This document shows, piece after piece, positions 7,347-15,718 of a stretch of 64,000 bases of DNA. The notes under the pieces were generated by a model that was not told the origin of the DNA, searched no databases, and was given only the letters and a program-made list of their open reading frames with translations. The stretch is from NCBI RefSeq assembly GCF_900108225.1, contig NZ_FNUZ01000009.1, positions 1-64,000 of the forward strand, read 5' to 3'. The first letter of the stretch is position 1. Every line of letters begins with the position of its first letter. This DNA comes from Thalassococcus halodurans. GTDB lineage: Bacteria > Pseudomonadota > Alphaproteobacteria > Rhodobacterales > Rhodobacteraceae. The position numbers and the translations under genes were made by a program.

Positions 7347-8822
7347 CTAAATGTACTTCCGATAGTCACTGCTGACCTTTTGCCCCGAGGGAACGTATTT
7401 CAACACGTCACCAACCTTACGGGCTGCTCGGATCGGAATCGGCAAGCGTTGGTTCATCTGGGTCGAGTTCCAGTTCACCTTCGTGAGGCTGAAAACTTCC
7501 TTCGCAATCTGTTCGATCGTGCTCTCGCTTTGCGGGTGCGGACAGAGCAACAGGGGGTTCGGGACATAGAGGCCAGGATAGGTCCCATAGTAGGGAATGC
7601 TGCCGTTGGTATAGAGCAGCCCATTGCCGTCCAGTTCAACGAAGGTGCCGCGGAGGACAGGGAAGTCGCCGTCGCGCAGCACCTTGACTGAATAGCTCTC
7701 ATGAATCCAAACGAGATCGCGCAGTTCCACACCTGCCTCGTCGAGCGCCTTGCCAACACCCTCGGCCTCGTCCTCGCGAAAGCGCGACGTCTTCATGACG
7801 ATCACGCGTGCCGGCATCGTTCTATGGACCGACTTGTAGGCGGCCAAGGCGCTCTCGGTAAGCTTGTGAGCCTCATCGATAGTGAGGAACGGGTGGCGAC
7901 CCCGCGACTCTGACTGCGCAGGACCGCCTCTAAGAATGAACCCTCTGCCCCGCTCGTCGAACATTTGCGCAGCACTGGTCCATATCTCGTCGGTTTCGGC
8001 ATCCTTGAAAAAGCTGATGCCAATGTAACAGGCGGTGAACTCGCCTTCTTCCGGCAATCTGCGCCAGGGCACCTTGCCGCTGCCCTTGTAGTAGAGCGTC
8101 GTCATGAGGTTCCATGCGAGGTCAGCTCGATCTTGGGTTTGGCGGTCAGAGTTCTCCTTGATCTTGCGAGGGATCTTGGCATCGGGGTTGATGACATCCT
8201 CCCAGACAATCTGAATTGAGAATCTGAGGTCCATCGCTCTGGCCTTGAGCAAGCCACGGAAGTTCGGAGAGGTTTCTCTGCCAGCTTTCGCGTCGGCCGC
8301 TTCGCCCTCTATACCTTCGTCATCGCGCGCCCGCTCGTTTCTCCAGACCCGTTCGATCAACTTGACAGGGAGAGAAACCATGACCACGTCCGGCCGTTCA
8401 TGATGCGCCTCCAACTTTTCCAGTTGCGCCATAACTGCGTCGACGGCTATCTCCACAGCACGCGCATCGCTCGGTTCCTTGGCAATCTTCTCGATCTGAC
8501 CTTTCGTCAGCACTCCATCTTCGGCAGCCACCATTTCAAACCGGCACCGATAGGGGTTCTGGTTTCTCAACCCAGGGAAGTCCGGGTGCAGGTTCGGGTG
8601 CTTTTCGGTCTTACCCTCGAACCCATCTTCGATCGCATTCAGAAACTCGCCTGATTTTTCGACGGTCAGAGCGCTGCCAACAACGCCGACTTTGATCGTG
8701 TCCCCCAGGTTCGTTTGCAACGGGCCCGCCTGTAGCAACCCCAATCGTGGATCAGGATGATGGTGTTGGTCACCAAATTCCAGTTCAGGCTCCGGGAAGA
8801 TCTTTGTCTTGAAGTCGCTCAT
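7347..8822 (-). CDS. Short prokaryotic Argonaute (MID-PIWI), SPARDA type
   Basis: 491 residues. The C-terminal half carries PIWI-like motifs: [18 protein letters not shown] (about 239-256), ACYIGISFF (264-272), [11 protein letters not shown] (311-321), [12 protein letters not shown] (337-348), [10 protein letters not shown], and the C-terminal [19 protein letters not shown]. The strand that carries the first catalytic Asp in active Argonautes reads IGIS, so slicer activity is probably lost, as in all short pAgos. There is no N or PAZ domain. It overlaps the upstream DREN-APAZ gene by 4 nt (ATGA), the signature of a two-subunit complex. In known SPARDA systems the pair uses guide RNA to sense invader DNA and unleashes the partner nuclease. 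Substrate preference here is inferred from the family. Confidence 0.88.
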   Translation of the reverse strand: MSDFKTKIFPEPELEFGDQHHHPDPRLGLLQAGPLQTNLGDTIKVGVVGSALTVEKSGEFLNAIEDGFEGKTEKHPNLHPDFPGLRNQNPYRCRFEMVAAEDGVLTKGQIEKIAKEPSDARAVEIAVDAVMAQLEKLEAHHERPDVVMVSLPVKLIERVWRNERARDDEGIEGEAADAKAGRETSPNFRGLLKARAMDLRFSIQIVWEDVINPDAKIPRKIKENSDRQTQDRADLAWNLMTTLYYKGSGKVPWRRLPEEGEFTACYIGISFFKDAETDEIWTSAAQMFDERGRGFILRGGPAQSESRGRHPFLTIDEAHKLTESALAAYKSVHRTMPARVIVMKTSRFREDEAEGVGKALDEAGVELRDLVWIHESYSVKVLRDGDFPVLRGTFVELDGNGLLYTNGSIPYYGTYPGLYVPNPLLLCPHPQSESTIEQIAKEVFSLTKVNWNSTQMNQRLPIPIRAARKVGDVLKYVPSGQKVSSDYRKYI

Positions 8823-10153
8823 AGGTCAAAGCTGCCTTGTTCATTCGAGCCGGACGGCTTCTTCGACTTCTGCGCCTTCGCGCCCCACACGTCCTCGGGC
8901 ACACTCTTTGGCAGTTCGATGGAAGGCGGGTCACCAAACTTGATGATACGATCCGTCTTGGTGTCGGGTGCCAGCAGTTCGCCGGCATCTTCAAATTCCA
9001 TACCTGACAGCAATCGATGCCACATGATCACCTGGCCTCGAACGGTGTTGTTTGTGTCGAGGCGCTTCTTCCCGGACAACAAGGCATCCGGATAGTTGAG
9101 CGCGCGCTCTCCATCCGAAGTGAAATAGTAGGATGGGTTGATGATCAGGTACCATTGGTCCGCCAAGCGCTCGAACCGGGGATGGAATGAATGGTGCCGC
9201 ACATAGTCGATGGGCCCCTCCCCCTTCGACTTCTGATAGACGCTGACAACGTCTGCCTGTGTCTTCTGCTTCGCACCAAGATAGCGAAACTTGCGCGCGA
9301 CGCCTACAGGTGTTGGCAAGAAGTAGAACTGCTTTTTCTTTCGGTCCCATCCAAGCAAATCCCGAAAGTCATGGCCCAGAGTATGTCGCAACAGACCCGC
9401 AAATTTGTATTGCTGATCCACTGCGTCGTGTTGTGCCAGAAAGTCGGTTTCGATCCGTTCGACCTGATCCCGTTCGACCAGGTCGCGAACGGGTGTGGTT
9501 AGTGGGTCGCAGAATGTCCAAAGCGAGGTTTCATCGACCATCCAATCGTACCGCTGGCCGTCCCGGACCTTATTCATCCGGGCGAGCGCCTTCTGGGTAG
9601 AGAGCTGTGTCTGTGCGACGAAGATTTCCTCAGGAAGCTGCAATGGCACCATGTTGATGATCGCTTCCTCCCCTCCCCCAAGTGGCGGGACGTAGTAACC
9701 GTGTCCTTGCTTGGCGACGGTCAGGGCAGCGAGGTGATTCTTCGCACGTCCGTCCAAGACGTCGCGCTCCTTGTCGAACTGCAATGTGCGTTCGGCCTCG
9801 CCAACGAGGTTTTCGAGCGATTTCCAGAAGAACGTGTCATCTGATTGCCTGTAGAGAACAAGGATCACGGGTAGGTTGGAGCCGCGCCAGTAGTCGAAAT
9901 CTGAAGCGCGGACACGATAGGTGAAACCGGCGTCCGTCTCGCCGACATAGCTGCCACGCTCAGTAGCCTTGACCTGAACGGCAATCATCTTCGCTGTCGG
10001 CTGATCATCGTCCATCACCTCAGCGATGCCGTCTATCCCCGCTTCCAGCCGTGAACGCCCATCGAATTGGAACCCAATTCGCAAGAATTGAAGATTAGCC
10101 GCCTTCTCCCCGATTTCGCCAATGCGCTGACTGGCAGTAATCTTCTTGTTCAC
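8819..10153 (-). CDS. DREN-APAZ effector nuclease of a SPARDA system
   Basis: 444 residues. The N-terminal ~160 residues resemble DUF4365, a PD-(D/E)XK nuclease: [23 protein letters not shown] (Asp at about 41), then AVQVKAT (Gln60-Val-Lys62). The remainder (about 170-430) matches the APAZ domain that partners short Argonautes, including [35 protein letters not shown] and [11 protein letters not shown]. Known DREN-APAZ/pAgo complexes degrade DNA indiscriminately once a target is recognised, killing or arresting the infected cell. It is the first gene of the operon, and the Argonaute follows with a 4-nt overlap. The nuclease motif appears intact. Confidence 0.88.
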   Translation of the reverse strand: MNKKITASQRIGEIGEKAANLQFLRIGFQFDGRSRLEAGIDGIAEVMDDDQPTAKMIAVQVKATERGSYVGETDAGFTYRVRASDFDYWRGSNLPVILVLYRQSDDTFFWKSLENLVGEAERTLQFDKERDVLDGRAKNHLAALTVAKQGHGYYVPPLGGGEEAIINMVPLQLPEEIFVAQTQLSTQKALARMNKVRDGQRYDWMVDETSLWTFCDPLTTPVRDLVERDQVERIETDFLAQHDAVDQQYKFAGLLRHTLGHDFRDLLGWDRKKKQFYFLPTPVGVARKFRYLGAKQKTQADVVSVYQKSKGEGPIDYVRHHSFHPRFERLADQWYLIINPSYYFTSDGERALNYPDALLSGKKRLDTNNTVRGQVIMWHRLLSGMEFEDAGELLAPDTKTDRIIKFGDPPSIELPKSVPEDVWGAKAQKSKKPSGSNEQGSFDL

Positions 10154-10192
10154 GCCAATAACCCGTACCTTCCATATGAAAGAGATAGCACT

Positions 10193-10438
10193 TCAATCAG
10201 CGTTTCGTAAGGCCTCGGATACTACATGTAGGCCATGATGGATTGAATGATCGCAGATGAACTGGGTAGGCGACCCTTGGACTGACCGGTCAATAGGTCT
10301 ATCAAGCTTTCCCGACCAGATTTCAAAACGACTGACGTTGTCCTCACGATGGAATTCGTTGCTGCCGACGATGATGCCCAGAGGTAGATTCCGCGAGAGC
10401 AAAGTCGGGATGAATTCTATGCCGAGGATTCCAGTTCG
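10193..10438 (-). pseudogene. Possible 3' remnant of an unidentified gene
   Basis: A frame open from just after a stop at 10439-10441 encodes about 81 residues that look protein-like (GILGIEFIPTLLSRN, EDNVSRFEIWSGKLDRP, FICDHSIHHGLHV) and unlike the Arg/Pro-rich noise frames nearby. It lacks an ATG and a ribosome-binding site. I do not recognise the family. It may be the tail of a gene cut when the defence block joined the scpB-DUF1403 block. Confidence 0.3.
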
Positions 10439-10462
10439 TCAGCCGACGCCCACTTGAAGCAG

Positions 10463-11056
10463 CTACCCCACAACCCCCGCATCCTCCAACTGCTCCCGAT
10501 CGGGAAGATCGTGCAGACTCTCCAACCCAAAAGCGACCAGGAACTGCTCGGTGGTGACGAAGGTATAGGGGGCCCCTCGCCTGGGCGACTTTGGCCCGGT
10601 CCCGATCAGGTTGCGCGAATGCAGCCGCCCTATCAGGTCGCGGCTGATCTCCTTGCCGAAGATGTCCTTGAGCCCGTCGCGGGTGATCGGTTGATGGTAG
10701 GCGATGGCGGCCAGGACCGCGACGTCGAACTCGCTCAGATCCAGAAACTGGTTCCCGACATCTGCCGCTGCGCGGATCGCGGGCGCGTAGGCGGCCCGCG
10801 TCCGGAACATCCAGCCGCCAGTGACCCGAGCGATCTCGAAGGCCCGCCCTTCCAGATCGGCGGCAAGGTCCTCGACCAGCAATTCGACCGAAGCCGCCTG
10901 CCCCACCACGCGGGCAAGGTCTTCGCGCGGCACTGGCGAGGCACTGGCGAAGAGCACGGCCTCGATCCGGCGCATCCATTCCCGCCAGCGCAGCTCGGGC
11001 GGCAGATCGGACAACTCGCGGTCAAGCTCAAGTTCGGGGCGATCCTTGGCCATCAC
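10463..11056 (-). CDS. scpB: Plasmid-borne ScpB-like segregation/condensation protein
   Basis: 197 residues with two winged-helix halves typical of ScpB: RIEAVLFASASPVPREDLARVVG (about 30-52) and EFDVAVLAAIAYHQPITRDGLKDIFG (about 108-133), followed by RDLIGRLHSRNLIGTG and a Gly-Ala-Pro-Tyr stretch. ScpB binds kleisin in SMC complexes. Plasmid copies in alphaproteobacteria usually sit, as here, beside DUF1403 and a tyrosine recombinase and lack a neighbouring scpA. The start is the GTG at 11056-11054 overlapping the DUF1403 stop, or the next-codon ATG. Its exact plasmid role (segregation or regulation) is unknown. Confidence 0.82.
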   Translation of the reverse strand: MMAKDRPELELDRELSDLPPELRWREWMRRIEAVLFASASPVPREDLARVVGQAASVELLVEDLAADLEGRAFEIARVTGGWMFRTRAAYAPAIRAAADVGNQFLDLSEFDVAVLAAIAYHQPITRDGLKDIFGKEISRDLIGRLHSRNLIGTGPKSPRRGAPYTFVTTEQFLVAFGLESLHDLPDREQLEDAGVVG

Positions 11057-11940
11057 TATACCCCGTAAAGCCGGAAGGTGTCCCGCCCGGTCAGCTCGCG
11101 CACAGCGCCGAGGTCGACCAACCGATCGCAGAGCCGCCGCGCGGCGCGATCCGGCAAGGGCAGCGCCGAAGGGGCAACCGCATCGCTGGTCAGGAACAAC
11201 TCGACCGCCTGCCCTGCCCCCTTGGCCCGGAGTTTCGGCGCGACGGATTTCAGATGCGTCGTTCGGCGCTCGAGGTCAGCGGCAAGGCGCACGGCCTCGA
11301 CTGCCGATGAGACGAGCGCCCGATGACAGGCGAGACGCAGGTCTTCGCCATGCTTGCGCAGGTCGGCGCGTTTCAGGGCTGGGGCCAGAAGCGGCACGAG
11401 ATGATCCCAGCCGAGTGCCTGAGCGAGGGCCGCATCCGCGAGGATCAGTCCTACTACATCTGCGCGCGGCACCTCGTGCAGTACCGCCTCCAACACCTTC
11501 GCGGCCCAGGTTACCGGCGCCCCTTTCCCCACATCAAGCCACGCGGCAATTTGGCGGAGGTCGAAGCTGGGCAAGGCTCGACCCAGAGCCTTGATCGATA
11601 CCGGCCGTTCCACAGCGCGTCGCCAGGCGAGGCTAGTTTCGCCCGCCGGTCCGGGCAGATCGCCGGGTCGCAGCAGGTGCACCGCGTCGCGCAGCTCCCC
11701 TGCCCGCTCCGGCCGCCCAGAGAACGCGATACAAGCCTCGGCCGCGCGCAGCGCGAGCCGGTCCCGAAACAAGGCTTGGGGCACCTCCGCGCGTCCCAAC
11801 ATAAGATGCAGGTGGTTCAGCGCCGAACCCGACAAAAACGCAACATCTTCAAGGGTTTCAGCGCGTGCAGAGGTGACCCAGGCGGGCATCCGGGGTAACG
11901 TGTCGAGGTCGACGATGTGATCCGGCCGGGCAAATGTCAT
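11056..11940 (-). CDS. DUF1403 family protein
   Basis: 294 residues, Ala/Leu/Arg-rich and helical. Features matching the DUF1403 plasmid family are LEDVAFLSGSALNHLH near residue 30, AEACIAFSGRPERAGELRDAVHLLRPGD near 68-95, and a C-terminal part with DRAARRLCDRLVDLGAVRELTGR. The function is unknown; the C-terminus reads like a winged-helix DNA-binding end. It is translationally coupled to scpB and divergent from the integrase at 12054, an arrangement common to alphaproteobacterial plasmids. It may supply the DNA-binding partner for the orphan ScpB (inference). Confidence 0.8.
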   Translation of the reverse strand: MTFARPDHIVDLDTLPRMPAWVTSARAETLEDVAFLSGSALNHLHLMLGRAEVPQALFRDRLALRAAEACIAFSGRPERAGELRDAVHLLRPGDLPGPAGETSLAWRRAVERPVSIKALGRALPSFDLRQIAAWLDVGKGAPVTWAAKVLEAVLHEVPRADVVGLILADAALAQALGWDHLVPLLAPALKRADLRKHGEDLRLACHRALVSSAVEAVRLAADLERRTTHLKSVAPKLRAKGAGQAVELFLTSDAVAPSALPLPDRAARRLCDRLVDLGAVRELTGRDTFRLYGV

Positions 11941-12018
11941 GCCTGCAGCCTATATCAGCGCGGCGCTTTCTACCAGAAAATAGCACATAAACCGCCCCAC
12001 CTTGTCGCTCGCAGTCAT

Positions 12019-12043
12019 GTCCAATAAGTTTGCATTATCGGAC
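12019..12043. promoter_or_regulatory. Candidate tyrosine-recombinase site (inverted arms)
   Basis: GTCCAATAA (12019-12027) and TTATCGGAC (12035-12043) are inverted arms matching at 8 of 9 positions around a 7-nt core. The size and shape resemble a dif/Xer-like core site. It lies directly before the recombinase gene, so it may be its crossover site, an operator, or both. Confidence 0.45.
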
Positions 12044-12053
12044 CTCAAAAGAT

Positions 12054-13163
12054 ATGCTCAGCGACATGTCAAAAATGAATGAGAAATCGATCTCAGACGC
12101 ACCAATCGGGTCTTCCATCAACGAAGACGACGCGAGAGACCCGACATCCAGCGAGGCTCTGACCCTGCCCTCCCATGTGGCCGGCTCAGGTACGCTGGAT
12201 CGACTGGCCGAGAACGCACGTGATTACGCCAAGGCCTCGACCGCCGAAAACACCAACAAGGCCTACGCCGCCGACTGGAAGCACTTTGCGCGTTGGTGCA
12301 GATTGAAAGGCGCGGAGCCCCTACCCCCGTCTCCAGAGATGATTGGTCTCTATCTGACGGACCTGGCCGCGCCGACCAATGGGTCCCCTGCCCTCTCGGT
12401 GAGCACCTTAGATCGCCGCCTTTCTGGGCTTGCCTGGAACTACGCGCAACGTGGGTTCGCGCTGGACCGCAAGGATCGCCACATCGCCACCGTCCTGGCC
12501 GGCATCAAGCGCAAACATGCGCGGCCACCGGTACAGAAAGAAGCGATCCTGCCGGAAGACATCCTCGCAATGGTGGCCACCCTGCCCTACGACCTGCGCG
12601 GCCTGCGTGACCGAGCCATCCTGCTCTTGGGATATGCTGGCGGGTTGCGCCGTTCTGAAATCATCAGCCTCGATGTCGGTAAAGACGATACGCATGATTC
12701 AGGCGGTTGGATCGAGATCCTCGGTGACGGTGCTGTGCTGACTCTGAATGCCAAAGCCGGTTGGCGCGAGGTGGAGATTGGCCGCGGTTCTTCGAACCAA
12801 ACCTGCCCCGTTCATGCGCTGGAACAATGGCTGCATTTCGCGAAGATCGACTTCGGACCGGTCTTCGTCCGCACATCCCGCGACGGAAAGAAGGCCTTGG
12901 AAAAACGCCTCAACGACAAGCATGTCGCCCGCCTCATCAAATCCACCGTCCTGAAATCCGGCATTCGCGCCGAGCTGCCGGAAAAAGACCGCTTAGCGCT
13001 GTTTTCAGGCCATTCCTTGCGCGCCGGTCTCGCCAGCAGCGCGGAAGTCGACGAACGCTATGTCCAGAAGCAGCTCGGACACGCATCGGCCGAGATGACC
13101 CGCCGGTATCAACGCCGTCGCGACAGATTCCGGGTGAACCTGACCAAGGCCGCGGGGCTTTGA
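12054..13163 (+). CDS. Tyrosine-type site-specific recombinase/integrase
   Basis: About 369 residues from the ATG at 12054; the frame is open to a TTG at 12030 but that codon falls in the inverted repeat. A SAM-like N-terminal core-binding domain (NTNKAYAADWKHFARWCRLKG, about 75-100) precedes the catalytic domain: GGLRRSEI with Arg I, a lysine-containing beta hairpin (LNAKAGWREVEI), GHSLRAGLAS with Arg II, KQLGHASAEMT, and Tyr in RRYQRRRD. All catalytic residues appear present. It probably resolves plasmid multimers or integrates/excises DNA, perhaps at the adjacent inverted site. It resembles the integrases often found near repABC on roseobacter plasmids. Confidence 0.85.
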   Translation: MLSDMSKMNEKSISDAPIGSSINEDDARDPTSSEALTLPSHVAGSGTLDRLAENARDYAKASTAENTNKAYAADWKHFARWCRLKGAEPLPPSPEMIGLYLTDLAAPTNGSPALSVSTLDRRLSGLAWNYAQRGFALDRKDRHIATVLAGIKRKHARPPVQKEAILPEDILAMVATLPYDLRGLRDRAILLLGYAGGLRRSEIISLDVGKDDTHDSGGWIEILGDGAVLTLNAKAGWREVEIGRGSSNQTCPVHALEQWLHFAKIDFGPVFVRTSRDGKKALEKRLNDKHVARLIKSTVLKSGIRAELPEKDRLALFSGHSLRAGLASSAEVDERYVQKQLGHASAEMTRRYQRRRDRFRVNLTKAAGL

Positions 13164-13175
13164 TCCGCTGCCCCA

Positions 13176-14459
13176 TTACGCCGCCTGCCCGCTGAGCCTA
13201 CCGTAGAAGCTACGCTCGAGGTGCAACTCCCCTGCCCCGGCCTTCTGGACAATACCACGGAGATAGCCGCCCGGAGACGCGACTTCGCCGGCGCAATGCT
13301 TATCGAAGGTCAGAACCAGCGCGGCGGTTGCAATTTGAGGCCCAAGACGAACCTGCGCGAGGTTCCAGGCATGCTCCGAGACGCCAATCATTGGCCTCAA
13401 CTGGCCAGCAACCCGGTGCAGATCGCCCCAATCTTTGAGATACCCGCCCATATTGCGCGCCCAGGACGCGAATTCGGGACAAGCCTGCATCACAGTCGGC
13501 AAATCAAGCGCTGCTCCACGTTTTTTGCGGGTCTCAGCAACCCACTCTTCCAACTCCCTATCAACCTGCTCTTCCGGTGGCGCATTTGGCACCACGCCCG
13601 CCGCTTGCTCAGTTTCTGAGCGATTACAGGTTACAGGATTTAGTTGGGTTGTAATTAGTATATGGGGGTCAGAAATGACCTCCCTGGGGTTCATTTTTTG
13701 AGTCTTTTCGAAGACTTGTGCCTTGGTTGCAGGCGTGTTTTCCACAGGTTGGACAGCCTCAGTTGCCTTAAGGTAAGCTGCCTCGACACGCTCCTGAAGC
13801 TCTTTGAACCAGGTCAAGAGCCGGACAAGCTGTTCGGAAGCTTCGTGGCGGCGCGGAAGCCGGTCCAAAAGCTCTTCGAAGAGCCCCGTGAACTGCGCCC
13901 AGGGCCCGCGCAGCGCGTTGCTGACGGCAGCCTCGATCCGCGCCCTGATCATCCGTCGTGCCACCGTGATCTGGCGCTTCAGGCGCTGACAGAGCTCACG
14001 TTCGGCCTGTAAATCGGCATGCAACTCCTCGAACTCCTCGACACGGGCCGACAGCGGCGACAGATCGAAGCCGTAGGCCTCGATAATGCGCCCATCGGCG
14101 TCCCTGCGCCCCCACCGCTTGCCGTTCGGGCTGTCCTGGAAGGAGATCACGCCGATCTCGGCCAGCCGTCGCGCATGGCGTTTGAGAGCCGAGAGCGAGA
14201 AGCCCGTCTGCTCCATCAGATAGGCGTTTGATGCCCAGACGATCGGGCGCTGCCCCTCCTCCCAGTCCTGGGCCTGAGTAAAGGCCCCGAGCGTGTCGAG
14301 GAGCATCATGTCTCCGGCCTTGAGGCCAATGTATGCACCGACCCGCTTTACGGCCACGAAGGCCCGCGTCTTGGGTACAGCTAACTGTTCACCGGCTTGG
14401 GCAAGCTGCTCTGCAATGCCAAGACCCGGTGTCGGCTTGCGCCAACCTGTATGTTTCAT
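13176..14459 (-). CDS. repC: RepC replication initiator of repABC plasmid
   Basis: 427 residues. The N-terminus holds a winged-helix region found in RepC: LLDTLGAFTQAQDWEEGQRPIVWASNAYL, then GFSLSALKRHARRLAEIGVISFQDSPNGKRWGRRD (about 50-125). A long helical middle and the conserved C-terminal part GGYLKDWGDLHRVAGQLRPMIGVS follow. RepC binds the origin, which in this family usually lies inside repC, and is limiting for replication. It is the last gene of the repA-repB-repC operon on the minus strand, and the 160-bp gap upstream carries the antisense RNA. Nothing suggests inactivation. Confidence 0.93.
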   Translation of the reverse strand: MKHTGWRKPTPGLGIAEQLAQAGEQLAVPKTRAFVAVKRVGAYIGLKAGDMMLLDTLGAFTQAQDWEEGQRPIVWASNAYLMEQTGFSLSALKRHARRLAEIGVISFQDSPNGKRWGRRDADGRIIEAYGFDLSPLSARVEEFEELHADLQAERELCQRLKRQITVARRMIRARIEAAVSNALRGPWAQFTGLFEELLDRLPRRHEASEQLVRLLTWFKELQERVEAAYLKATEAVQPVENTPATKAQVFEKTQKMNPREVISDPHILITTQLNPVTCNRSETEQAAGVVPNAPPEEQVDRELEEWVAETRKKRGAALDLPTVMQACPEFASWARNMGGYLKDWGDLHRVAGQLRPMIGVSEHAWNLAQVRLGPQIATAALVLTFDKHCAGEVASPGGYLRGIVQKAGAGELHLERSFYGRLSGQAA

Positions 14460-14523
14460 GCCTGTTTCTCACCTCCAGTTATGTGGAGGCAAAAGAAAGC
14501 CGTTCGCCGAAGTGGCGTTCTTG

Positions 14524-14552
14524 TTGACAGTGATTCGCGGGAGAGATATCTT
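14524..14552 (+). promoter_or_regulatory. Promoter of the repABC antisense RNA
   Basis: On the plus strand, opposite to repABC, a consensus -35 TTGACA (14524-14529) and -10 TATCTT (14547-14552) are separated by exactly 17 nt. Transcription would start near 14559 and end at the hairpin 14577-14604. Confidence 0.75.
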
Positions 14553-14558
14553 CTAAGC

Positions 14559-14612
14559 GACCAAACTTTTCAGATTAGCTCTCAGGCCACGCTGCTTGGG
14601 GGCTTTTCTTTT
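14559..14612 (+). ncRNA. repABC countertranscribed RNA (incompatibility RNA)
   Basis: A short transcript of about 54 nt is predicted between repB and repC, antisense to the operon. It has a strong promoter at 14524-14552 and a rho-independent terminator. The terminator stem is AGCTCTCAGG (14577-14586) paired with CTTGGGGGCT (14595-14604), including G-U pairs, followed by TTTCTTTT. Location, orientation and size match the ctRNA of repABC plasmids, which represses repC expression and sets copy number and incompatibility. Confidence 0.8.
14577..14612 (+). terminator. Rho-independent terminator of the ctRNA
   Basis: A 10-bp stem with three G-U pairs (14577-14586 with 14595-14604), 8-nt loop, then a T-rich tail TTTCTTTT. 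It closes the antisense RNA about 8 nt before the end of repB. Confidence 0.75.
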
Positions 14613-14619
14613 GCCTAGA

Positions 14620-15615
14620 TCATTGTTCTGACTGCTCCTCTTTCGTCGCGAGGAATTCACTGTACAGCTGATCAAGCCGGCCCGAGAGAAAATCCCCGAA
14701 CTCGGTCGAGTCTTGCGCCGTGAGTGAAATGCTGAATGCCTTTCCGGATCGGCCGATGACGCCTTTGATGCGGCCTTTGCCGGCGGTCCAAGTACGTTTC
14801 TTGGGCGCGGCACGCGCTTTTCGGCTTTTCGGCGCCCTGCCCGCTTCTGCTAGCTTGCTGTGCAGGAACTCGAAGCGTGCATCGCTGTCGAGACCCTGAA
14901 AACCGTCGAACTCCAAAGCTCCTTTGAGGATCTTCTCATTCTTGGGCTCCGAGGCCAACTTCTTGAAATCCTCCCAACGATCGCGCCCGATCTGCTTGGC
15001 TGGGCCAATCTGTTCGATGACGTGCCGCGGGACGTTCTGCGCCACTGACAGCATGCGCGAAAGCAAAGTACCGTCAATGGTCAGGGCGGACTGGATCACG
15101 TCCTTTGCTTGCCCCATATCCAAAAGGCTCTTCGCAAATAGGGCCTTCTCAATAAATGAGAGATCTGCGCGCGCAGTGTTCTCCTGCCCTTGAGCAAGAA
15201 TGTGGGCCACGTCGTCCATCGGCTTTACAACTGCGCGAACCTTACGGCCGAGCGCCGATGCAACTCGCACACGGCGATGCCCGAAGACGATCATGTAACG
15301 ACCATCTGCTTCTGGATGCGGTCGAAGTAAAACCGGTGTGTCCTGGCGACCGGCCGCGATCGATGCTTTCAGTTCGTTGAAAGCAACATCGTCATCACTA
15401 AGCCGATCCGAAACGAATGACACATCGATCAATTGCGGATCAATCTCGACTATTGTTTCGCCTTCAAGGAGACGCTTCGAGTTCTCCGCAAGGCTATCAA
15501 TCGAAACCTTCATCGACTTCGAAGCTCCGCGCATTGCGTATCCGGAGCGCCCGGAATCCTTGGGCTGCTCCGGCGAACCAGCCATGACGCTCTTCAGGAG
15601 GTCTTTGCGAGCCAT
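14620..15615 (-). CDS. repB: RepB, ParB-like partition protein
   Basis: 331 residues from the ATG at 15615-15613, with a TTG one codon upstream. The ParB nuclease-like N-domain reads DTPVLLRPHPEADGRYMIVFGHRRVRVASALGRKV (about residues 93-127), with the box II GHRR. A central helical DNA-binding part (ILAQGQENTARADLSFIEKALFAKSL, IDGTLLSRMLSV) follows, and a basic linker (KSRKARAAPKKRTW) precedes the dimerisation end. RepB binds centromere sites to segregate the plasmid together with RepA. The likely sites are the repeats at 15671-15712 and 17201-17216. Confidence 0.93.
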   Translation of the reverse strand: MARKDLLKSVMAGSPEQPKDSGRSGYAMRGASKSMKVSIDSLAENSKRLLEGETIVEIDPQLIDVSFVSDRLSDDDVAFNELKASIAAGRQDTPVLLRPHPEADGRYMIVFGHRRVRVASALGRKVRAVVKPMDDVAHILAQGQENTARADLSFIEKALFAKSLLDMGQAKDVIQSALTIDGTLLSRMLSVAQNVPRHVIEQIGPAKQIGRDRWEDFKKLASEPKNEKILKGALEFDGFQGLDSDARFEFLHSKLAEAGRAPKSRKARAAPKKRTWTAGKGRIKGVIGRSGKAFSISLTAQDSTEFGDFLSGRLDQLYSEFLATKEEQSEQ

Positions 15616-15670
15616 CAAGTCATCTCCACTTCGTTAGAATCCAACCGGCGCGCAGTCTGCATTTCGACAG

Positions 15671-15712
15671 TTGCACGGCTGTCAAAATTGGCGCTCTGCA
15701 CGGCTGTCAAAA
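15671..15712. repeat. Two partition-site-like repeats between repA and repB
   Basis: TGCACGGCTGTCAAAA occurs at 15672-15687 and 15697-15712 in direct orientation, spaced by 9 nt in the repA-repB gap. A third identical copy is at 17201-17216 upstream of repA. Repeated elements at these positions in repABC plasmids are normally parS centromeres bound by RepB. Confidence 0.65.
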
Positions 15713-15718
15713 CCACAG

